50,440 bases of DNA, from assembly GCA_037447605.1 (NCBI GenBank), contig CM074818.1, forward strand, positions 1,730,515 to 1,780,954, in the 5' to 3' direction. The stretch comes from Zygnema circumcarinatum (lineage: Eukaryota; Streptophyta; Zygnematophyceae; Zygnematales; Zygnemataceae). The notes below the pieces were generated by a model. That model did no database searches. It saw only the letters and a program-made list of their open reading frames with translations, and was not told the DNA's origin. Of this stretch, positions 42,715-50,440 are shown piece after piece; position 1 is the first letter of the stretch; each line of letters begins with the position of its first letter. A program made the translations under genes and the position numbers.

Positions 42715-45601
42715 CTCCCTCCCCCCCCCCCCCCCTCCCTCTCCCCCTCTCCAGCGCCTCCGTGGAGGGTGCGAAGATCGACGCGGCGGTGCAGGAGCTG
42801 TACCGCTACCTCCAAAGCGTGCCGGCGGCGAAGGCCACCGCGGAGGCGCTCATGGCCGAGGCCGCGAAGGCGCCCGGGGACGACTCCATCGCCGACGACC
42901 TCACCATGGCGCGCCTCGCAGCCACCTTGGGCCGCTCCATTGCGAGGGGGCCTCCCGACGCGTCCCGCAACTTCAGTAAGATGCATTCAAGCAACGAAGA
43001 GATACGGAAAAACGGGGACGGGGAGGGGGGCGAAAGGGGGAGAGGAGGGAGAAGGGATGTTGGGGGGGGGGGGGGGTCACATTGTTAAGGCATTCACCTC
43101 CTCTCTCTATCCATCTCCTCTTCCCTCTCCCCACTTCCCACCTCTACTCTACCTGCCACTCCTCCCTCCTCACACCCTACTCTAAGGGCACTCATTGTGT
43201 ACCCTCGCATGATGCTGCTTTGAGTTAACGTTGTTATATTGCCCTCAAGTTCGTATAAAAGTCATCGGTCCGCCCTTTTCTCCTAACCCTCCTTTTGCTC
43301 CTCTCCTTAACATGTACATTTTTCACCTCATATCTGTGCAGCCAAGAACTTCGTAACTCTGCCCCTTTTCATAGCCACCAATCGAAACGTTCTGGAGAAA
43401 GTCGTAACCAAAGGACTCTTGTGGGGCACAATAAGGTCGAAGCAAGTCAGTTTCGGAGAAGTGAGAGTGAGCCTTCCTAACTCCTTCAGTTACGGCAGCA
43501 CAAAGGGGGGCTCTTGGAGCTACTCGGATACCCGCGAAGGTCCGGACGCAAGTGAGATCGTCGTTGAGTCTTCCGTCATAATGAAGGTGAGAATGCTTAT
43601 CAATGATTGGTCAACCCCTCAGGTCTGGAGGCTCTGAGGTCGATCTAGTTGACGGTATTGCTGGCTTGGCACTCTCTCTCTCTCTCTCCCTCCCCTTCTC
43701 CCTCCCCACCCCTTCCCTCCGGCCCCTTCCTTCACCTTACTTGAGTTGATAATTTTTTCCTTAATTTATTCCTTTTTTGTATCTTTAGGAAGATGCGTGG
43801 ATGACCCGTTTGAAGACGATCCGAGCAGCGGTGAAGGAGAAAGAAGCGGTGGTGTTCGTGCATGGCTACAACTCCAATGCTCTCGATGCCTGCCAGAGCG
43901 CAGCTCACGTGAGCTCACTCCTTCCTCTCCCACAGTCCCACTATCGGTACTTCCAATAGTAGCCGAAGGTCCTCTTCGTCTAGAAAGCAATTTCCAACAC
44001 AACGAAGTCTTGCAATGTTTTTCTCCGTTCTTCTTCTTTTCTTGTGTCCCTTTCACTTTTATGTCTCTTTTCACTCTCATCCACGCTGCTCCATGATTGG
44101 TTCGTAAAGCTATGCATGCATGCATGAGGCTCATACATGAGTCATGGGAGCCATGCAGATTGTGTACTCCGGAAACTTCCAAGCTCCATGCTTTGTGTTC
44201 AGCTGGCCGTCCAATTCGACCCTGAATGGGTACACCGCTGACGAAGCCAACGTGATGTGGGCCCTCGAAGACTTCATGAGCACATTGACGTGAGTAAGCC
44301 TTTGAAATTTAAAGCATCTGATTGATCGTAAACAGATGCTCTGATTAACCCAACCTCTTTCGGTGTTCTTTTGTTCGTAACCGTTTTCCACATCCCAAGT
44401 TGGGATCGTTAATTAACATTACTCTCTTCTCAATGCAGGAAGCTGAAGACTGAGTTGGGCATAGAAAAGGTACATCTGTTCGGTCACAGCATGGGCAGCC
44501 GACTCGTCCTCTACTCCCTTCGTATGCAGCCGAACCCGGAAGTCGGAGGACTTCCCAAAATTGGCCAAGTAAGGGCATATACACTGTCTGTCAGACCCCC
44601 CTAATCACAAAACGGCGGAGGAATTCCCTCCCTCCCTCCCTCCCTCCCTCCCGCTGTGGTCTCTAGTGGCTTAAGAAGGGGTCAGTCAGTCTCGTCGGTT
44701 TGCGATCTATTGATGTTTGGATTGTTTTGCTTCTTCCGAATATTGGTAAACAGGTCGTACTGGCTGCGCCGGACTTCGACCGTGGCGAATTTTCGAAAAT
44801 ATCGCCGAGCATTGCAAAGAACTGCGAAGGCGTGACTCTCTACAACTCGCAAGATGACATGGCCCTCGATGCCTCGGAGTATGTGGCACCCTCTCCATTC
44901 CTTTTATCCCTCTCTTCCCTCTTCTTTGCTAACTCCTTAAACCCTCACTACCCCGACTCTGAACCCCCTTTGAACTAAAGTGCCTCCTGCTCCCCTCCCA
45001 ACTCCGTGCAGAGTACTCCACGGCAACCCACGTCTTGGCGATTTCGACGGTATCCCCGAATTGGCCGCCAAAAAGGAAATTCCAAAGCTGCAAAAGCTTG
45101 TAGCCATTGACACTGCGAACATCGACAACACGTTTTTGGGACACAACTATGTGTTCAATGTCTCCGCTATCACTGTCGACTGCGCTTTGGTGAGAACCAC
45201 GAACCCTACTTTCATGCAGATCATTTCACTACGGATGTTTAGGTGGCTGTTGCGAGCACAGGAAGGAGAGAAAAGGGGGTTTAAAGAGCGAGGCACACTC
45301 GTCTGGAAGAGAGAGAGAGAGAGAGTGGGAGAGGGAGAGAGAGAGAGAGAGAGAATCGGAAGAATTTTCGATCAAAGAATGCGTGAAGTTTTCAAAGCGA
45401 GTAAAGGTTTTTTGTGGTGGTATTCGTGTGCAGGTCCTCCGTTTTGGCCTTCCTCCTACAGCACGGACGAGCCTTGAAAAGAAGACCCTCGCAGACGGCC
45501 AAGACTACTGGGCGCTGAAGGACGTCGCGGAGAACCCCATTCTACTGCGAGAAGCAACCGCCCCATTGGAGGACTTTGCCCTGCAGACTGCGAGTGCCTA
45601 G
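41849..45601 (+). CDS. Alpha/beta-hydrolase of the DUF900 family, paralogue B
   Basis: Nine exons: 41849-42171, 42755-42975, 43342-43586, 43789-43908, 44159-44289, 44439-44568, 44754-44878, 45012-45189 and 45434-45601, all in phase, giving 546 aa. Phases and the size of exons 2-7 are identical to paralogue A. Motifs: FIATNRN, FGEVRVSLP, VVFVHGYN, FSWPS, GHSMG (Ser 364), VVLAAPDFDRGEF, NSQDDMAL and FLGHNYVF. The N-terminal exon differs most: it begins MSAIARIPAAMAAAASVSLL, an Ala/Ser-rich leader with RLHAAPQQHRS, better suited as a transit peptide than in A. The last exon is also divergent after VLRFGLPPTARTSL. Exon 2 is almost identical to that of A at DNA level, unlike its neighbours. Function is a predicted serine hydrolase of unknown substrate. 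Confidence 0.9.
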
Positions 45602-45974
45602 ACTTCGTCTTGTTTGAAAATAGCCTCTAAGGAAGAGGCTTTCCAAACTTGGTGAAACTCTACGAGTGTTAGAATGTTAATATAGGTCAGTTTGGGGCTT
45701 GCTTAATGGCGGTAATGTTAATCTGTTGGTGTTGTCTATGTGTTTGTTTGTGATTTAATGGGACTTAACCCTTGTCTACATTCAATGTTCTCCCCCGCCC
45801 CCCCTCCTTTGGTGTGAATTCTTGCTGGACGATTGCTATCTACGACCACCACTCCTACCTCCATTCATGCCATTCATGCCATTCATGCCATGCCTTCATT
45901 CATGCACACCTCGCCAATGTGGCGAACTACCACAACCTGATGGCACCCCGTCTATAGGTCCTTCACCTCTATGG

Positions 45975-46065
45975 ATGCATCCATCTATGGAGATGCATGC
46001 CATGGATGCATGGGTGGCATGCCATGGACGCATGCCATGGATGTATGGGTGGCATGCATCCCCAG
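45975..46065. repeat. Palindrome-rich CATGCCATGGATGCATG repeat
   Basis: About three units of GGCATGCCATGG followed by AYGCATG or ATGTATGGG. Each unit contains GCATGC, CCATGG and ATGCAT palindromes. Confidence 0.8.
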
Positions 46066-46694
46066 CCATGCGGGGGTCACGCCCTCATCCTCGGGTCGGC
46101 CCCCACTGCTTCCTTCATCCACCCGAGGACGCCTCTCGTTGATACTTTCCTTCTGAGTGGTTCCATCCCACGCCCTGAAGGCAAAGGCCCTCCCTCTCCT
46201 GTTACATGATCCAAGCTGCCAATGGTTGGCACTTCCCGTGTTGGCTCGCTTTGGGGCATGCATGGAAACAATGAAACAATGCAACAATGTTGGGCGCCCT
46301 TAGGAAAGATCCCACTCGATACGACGTCCGCGACAATATTCCGATACGATATGTTACGATACGCAACTGGAGGCGCACCACAAAGCACTAAAAGCGCATC
46401 CCAAATCTGACGTCAACCAATACGGCAAAATCTTGCCCATGCGACAAAAATGCCGCCCGCTAGGCCGCCTTGGGTGCCGATTGTCCACGTGGCATGTGCC
46501 ACGTCGAAATTGATAAAAATCTCCAAATGTGATTTGGGGTGTGTTTTGATCGATTAACGGTGCTCTTATTCATATCCCGGTACAGGAAAGTATATGTGAT
46601 CAGATACTGCGAGGCAATTGTGAACTCTCGATACGATACGATACAATACGATTGGTTCGTTCCAGCCCCGCGCTGCCCGAGGCTCTCCACGGCG

Positions 46695-46740
46695 TGAAGG
46701 GAGGGAAGGGAGGGAAGGGAGGGAAGGGAGGGAAGGGAGG
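46695..46740. repeat. GAAGGGAGG tandem repeat
   Basis: About five perfect 9-bp units GGGAGGGAA, some 210 bp upstream of the membrin start. Confidence 0.9.
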
Positions 46741-46950
46741 AAGAGAAGAAGGATGGGAAGGATTTCGGCGCGTAATTTGAGACAATTTTAGGGTTGGCGC
46801 TTGGCACGGAATGTTCTGACGAACTCAAAAGAAAAGACAGGGAGAAGGGAAGGGAGTGAGACAGAGGGAGAGGGATAAGGAAGGGAAGGAGAGAGAGAGG
46901 GGGAGAGAGGTAAGAGAGGGAAAAAGAGAGAAAGAGGGAGAGAGAGAGAG

Positions 46951-49091
46951 ATGATGCCGGGCGGGGGCACCACTCTCTCCGACATCTACTCCGGCGCGCA
47001 GCGCGCGAAGCTGGAGCTGCGCGCGGCGCTGGAGCGGCTCGAGAAGGGCGAGGCGCTGCAGGGGGACGCGCTCGCGCTCGGGCCCGATCCGACGGACCAC
47101 ATGCGCCGGAAGCTGGCGGAGCTGCAGAGATCGACGGCGGAGATGGACCGCATGTGGCGCTCGCAGGTGCACCGGCAACAACTGTGGAAAAGGTGGGAGG
47201 GGGGGGGAGCGGAGGGAGGGAGGAGGGGGGAGGGGAGGGAGGGGGAAGAGGAAGGGAGCGGAGGGAGGGGGAGGGAGGGGAGGGAGGGGGAGGGAGGGGG
47301 AGGGAGGGGGATGAGGGGGGAGAAGGAGGGGGAAGAATGGGGAAGAGGGGGGAGAGGGAGGAGGAAGAGGGAGGGAGCGAAGGGAGGGGGTGGGAGGGGG
47401 AAGAGGGGGAGAAGGGATAGAGAGGGGGAAATGGGGGAGGGGGAGGGGAGGGGAACAAGGAGTGGAAGAGAGGAGGGAGAGAACAAGAAACATTGAAAAA
47501 CCAAACAAACCGAAACTTGAAGCCTTAATATTCTGCATTTCTTGAACTTCTGATACGTTAGAATCTGAAACGTTAAGGGTTTAATGCACCTTTTCCGGAT
47601 GTGAAGAGGTATCCTCATATTGTCAGACAATGACGTATTTTTTCCTTTTTATTTAACGAGTGTAACAGCGATTTTTTTTTTTTCCTTCTCTTTTGTTTAG
47701 ATATCTCTTGAGTGGAGTTGGGTAGAATTGTGACGCTGAAGTTTGGGGGTGCAAATTAGGGTTTGCTCAGTTGCAGGTGGACATAATTGTCTGTAAATTT
47801 TCAGTTAGATGTTGTTCTTTCATGATGCATATTCTGCGTGTATTTGAACCTAGTAATTACATCAACCGATAGGTTCCAATTCTCTTTAGTTGAAGTCTCA
47901 AGTCTTAGAACCCTAACCTTTCCTTAACCCTTCAACCCAAACCTCTAAGCACGAACCTCTGAACCCTAATTTTCTGTTTTCTGCAGGAAAATAGAAGTGA
48001 TAGCAGAAGAGGCGGAGGCTCTCCGTCAGGGCCTTGAGAAGTATTTGGTGAGAGAGAACAAGCGGCAGAGGGAGGCCAAAGAGAGGGCGGACCTCATCGG
48101 GCGGCAAACTGCGAACGAGGGGGCACGTGTGTTTACGGAGTTCGAAGCGGAACAGAGAGACATGGAATCCGCAAAGAACTCCTCAAAGATGTTGGAGGAC
48201 ATGCTCAACACGGGGTTTGAAACTCTCAAGCGGATGGCGGAACAGCGGGAGCTTTTGAAGGTGGGCACATATGTCTTTTTCTCTCTCTCTCTCTCTCACT
48301 CTCTCTCTCGTCTTGATCGCTCTTGCTCTCGCCCTCCCTTTTTTTCTCTATGTCATATCGTGTGTCTCTCTCTCTCCATAGTCTTCCTCGTTTCGTTGGG
48401 AGTGTCCTCCTTCGTGCACGTCTTTTTAGTCCACTTTACCCCTCCAGTTTCGTTCTCTTTATCTCGTTCTCTCTCTCTCTCGCTTTCTTTGCCTTCTCTC
48501 TCTCATTCTCGTTATTCACTATACAATATCATATGTGTTTTGGAGTGACCTCCACCTCCCCTTCTCTCTCCCCCTCCACCTTCCCCTCTCCTTCACGCTT
48601 CCTCTCTCCTTTCTTCACGCTTCCTTTCTCTTTCCTCCCTTACCCCCTTTCACGCGCCCTCCCTCCTCCCCCCCCTTCCCCTTCCCCCTCCCCTTCCCCT
48701 TCCCCCTCCCCCTCCCCTTCCCCTTCCCCCTCCCCCTCCCCTTCCCCTTCCCCCTCCCCCTCCCCTTCTCCCTCTCCCTCTTCCTCTCTCCCTTCCCCTC
48801 CGCTCCCTCTCGCCCCTCCCTCTCTCCCTCCCCCCCTCCCTCTCTCCCTCTCTCCCTCTCTCCCTCTCTCCCACTCTCCCTCTCCCCCCCTCTCACCCGC
48901 AAGCCGTGTTGGGGCGGGTGGGTCTGCAGGGTGCCCAGCGGAAGGCTTTGGACGTTCTGAACTACATCGGACTGTCGGACACAGTTCTGAAGAAGATCAA
49001 TCGCCGGCAATGGACGGACAGGATCGTATCGTACGGAGGGATGCTCCTCGTCCTCGCCGTCGTCTTCACTGTCTGGCGATTCACCCATTGA
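46951..49091 (+). CDS. Membrin-type Qb-SNARE (Golgi SNARE)
   Basis: Exons 46951-47192, 47987-48260 and 48930-49091 are in phase and give 225 aa, close to the usual membrin size. The N-terminal helices start TLSDIYSGAQRAKLELRAAL. The SNARE motif spans about residues 120-182 (FEAEQRDMESAKNSSKMLED, then GFETLKRMAEQRELLKGAQR), with Gln 167 the likely zero-layer residue. The membrin signature follows (KALDVLNYIGLSDTVLKKIN), then RR, and a C-terminal anchor at about 205-221 with only four residues after it. Membrin works with a syntaxin-5-type Qa, Bet1 and Sec22/Ykt6 partners in ER-Golgi vesicle fusion. The third exon begins at the CTGCAG acceptor at 48924-48929, which keeps phase; an earlier AG at 48902-48903 would not. 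An ATG at 46954 is an alternative start. A (GA)n leader adjoins the ATG. Confidence 0.92.
47193..47480 (+). repeat. GGGAGGGG purine tract at start of membrin intron 1
   Basis: Directly after the donor (AG|GTGGGAGGGG), about 290 bp of nearly pure purine with GGGAGG and GAGGGGG units. Confidence 0.9.
48655..48900 (+). repeat. CCCCTT/CCCTCC pyrimidine array in membrin intron 2
   Basis: Includes about ten repeats of CCCCTTCCCCTTCCCCCTCCC type, then CTCTCC units. It ends about 30 bp before the exon 3 acceptor. Confidence 0.9.
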
Positions 49092-49786
49092 TTTTTTTCA
49101 TGATCAATTCCCAAAGAATTTTGACAAGGAAAAATAGCAACGAAATTGGAAAAAAAGGAAGAAGAACATGTTGATATATATCTGCTGTATTTGTAGAAAA
49201 AAGTTTTTTTTTTTCTTGTTCTTTTTTTGGGCAAGGGCTTGCCAACGGTATTTTTCATAGGTGTACTATGTAAAGGGGTGTTACTTTTTTTAGGGTTTTC
49301 GGATGATGTTTATAAGAGTTGGGGGGGTTAACGTAATTGTCCTTTCTGTCCAAAATAAGAGTTTTTGTTATTGACTTCGGAAAAGGCGTCCTTGTTGTAC
49401 CATGAATGAAATATTGAAATATTGAAATCTTTTTTTACACCAAGCCAACACCTGGAGGCCCTTGAGTAGTTGAAACATTCCTCTCACTTCTCGCTCATCG
49501 CCATCATTACTGCCACATTCCTCACACTATTTACGCGTCCCACCCACTTCCGCACATCCCTCTATTATACACTACATACACACTGCAAACATCAAACTCT
49601 CCAGCATTCAGCCACAACCCTCCCTCAATGAAGTGCGCCCCCCTCTTGTCTATGAGTGCACTACTCAAAACCTGCACCCTCTCCCTCTGCCTCTCCCTCC
49701 TCTCCCTCTCCCTCTCCCCGTCCCTGTCCCTCTCCCTCCTCTCTCTCCCTCCTCTCCCTCTCCTCCCTCTCCCTCTCCCCCACAGC
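49092..49786. other. Convergent 3' intergenic region of membrin and SDR genes
   Basis: AT-rich 49092-49440 with T runs, then CT-rich DNA at 49680-49780 beside the SDR stop. No exon recognised. Confidence 0.4.
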
Positions 49787-50054
49787 TCACAATATGGGAT
49801 GCATCTGTGCGAGCCTGAGCCCCCCATCAACGGTGATGTCGGCCCCGGTGATGTACGCCCCTGCATCACTCACAAGCAGGAGCAGGGCGCCGTCCAGATC
49901 GCGATCAAGATCGCCAATCCGACGGAGGGGAGTGGACGCATTGTAGAACGGTTCAACAACGGACGCGAACGAGCCCGTCATTCCCGTCACAAAGAACCCC
50001 GGAGAGATCGTGTTAACCCTAATTCCGTAGGGGCCCAGTTCCAACGCGAGGCTG
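49787..50054 (-). CDS. Short-chain dehydrogenase/reductase (SDR), C-terminal exon
   Basis: Minus-strand exon from about 50054 to the TGA at 49787-49789. It encodes SLALELGPYGIRVNTISPGF, then PLRRIGD, then GALLLLVSDAGAYITGADIT and VDGG near the end. These are the post-active-site strand and C-terminal motifs of classical SDR enzymes (3-oxoacyl-ACP reductase / gluconate dehydrogenase type), which use NAD(P)H. The TGxxxGxG cofactor loop and the YxxxK catalytic motif lie outside the window. Two acceptors 3 bp apart (GTGAG and GTGAGCAG) are both compatible. The gene is converging with membrin. The exact substrate cannot be assigned. Confidence 0.85.
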
Positions 50055-50440
50055 CTCACAAAGCACAACAATAGAAATGAGATTTGAGACAGTAAAGGGG
50101 GTGAAGGGGAGGGACAAGGAGAGAGGGAGGGAGAAGGGCAGGGAGGGTGGAAGGGGGGACGAGGGAGTGGGAAGGGGAGAGCGGGAGAGAGACGCACAAG
50201 CCCACGCATCTAAGTCCTAACTTCATCCCACATCTACGTCCTCACCACCTCCACCTCCTTCTCGAATACACTTTAAGGCTTTCAAACGGTTCTCAGTACT
50301 CTACAGACACAGTATACCTAAAACACATAAAAAACAAAAAACACCTTAAACCCTCTCCCCTCTCTCCTCTCCCCTCCCCCCTCCCCCCTTCCCGCCTTAA
50401 AAGCCCCTTAAACCTTAACCCCTCCCTTCCTCCCTCCCTC
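50055..50440. other. Intron of the SDR gene and right edge
   Basis: 50095-50195 is GA-rich (pyrimidine-rich in the SDR transcript), as expected before an acceptor. 50270-50440 has CCTTAAACC-type motifs and CCTCCC tracts. No exon recognised. Confidence 0.4.

Larger units (their letters stand above)
45602..46950. promoter_or_regulatory. Upstream region of membrin gene with CATGC-rich repeats, G-box and CGATAC runs
   Basis: 45861-45905: short repeats of CATTCATGC. 45975-46065: CATGCCATGGATGCATG-type palindromic repeats. 46315-46365: CGATACGAC, CCGATACGATATG and TTACGATACG. 46486: CACGTG in TCCACGTGGCATGTGCCACG. 46629-46651: three CGATA units in a row. 46695-46740: GAAGGGAGG repeat. 46835-46950: GA-rich leader running directly into the start codon. 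No exon recognised. Confidence 0.5.

Noticed and set aside
45975-46065. CRISPR-like or transposon terminal repeat
   Set aside because: Units are contiguous without unique spacers and there is no transposase or target-site duplication.

Overview
The window looks like nuclear DNA of a green-lineage (Viridiplantae) protist, most likely a unicellular green alga; I cannot name the genus. The grounds are multi-exon genes with GT-AG introns, several plant-type proteins (a PKIWI502-type plastid oxidoreductase, a plant-type inactive ubiquitin-hydrolase-related protein, a plastid-targeted thylakoid-like membrane protein, membrin), CCCTAAA/TTTAGGG telomere-type motifs, G-boxes upstream of genes, and very abundant polypurine/polypyrimidine low-complexity DNA. 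Two 10-N assembly gaps lie in such tracts. I see no tRNA, rRNA, transposon or CRISPR array.

Layout. 303-872 (+): last two exons of a UCH/USP-related gene. 3650-4625 (+): four-exon gene for an unrecognised 155-aa protein. 5959-6285: seven G-boxes with no gene assigned. 6966-7336: GAGAGG array. 7726-9171 (-): three-exon plastid membrane protein. 10197-14253 (-): seven-exon GT92-type glycosyltransferase with telomere-like DNA in one intron. 14500-15000: GTAC-rich upstream region. 15200-16392: inverted repeat encoding coiled-coil segments. 17724-18945 (+): F-box/LRR-like gene with an apparent frameshift. 19717-22047 (-): unrecognised 469-aa protein with a triplicated motif. 22230-24440: minisatellites. 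24907-28935 (-): eight-exon PKIWI502-like oxidoreductase. 30040-30528 (-) and 31594-31910 (+): two small two-exon candidates. 32569-34131 (-): METTL21-type methyltransferase. 35893-39569 (+) and 41849-45601 (+): tandem nine-exon alpha/beta-hydrolase (DUF900) paralogues; the second has its promoter-exon 1-intron 1 segment duplicated (40688-42714). 46951-49091 (+): membrin, a Qb-SNARE. 49787-50054 (-): C-terminal exon of a short-chain dehydrogenase.

The genes do not form one pathway; they are ordinary housekeeping or plastid functions in a gene-dense eukaryotic arrangement. The notable material is structural: the hydrolase duplication with a probable gene-conversion tract, introns built of purine then pyrimidine blocks that could pair with each other, telomere-type repeats sitting at splice acceptors, and upstream regions that share a small vocabulary of CACGTG, CGTAC and CGATAC motifs. 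Exon boundaries were read by eye from splice consensus, phase and protein similarity. The main multi-exon models are phase-consistent, but none was checked against transcripts.
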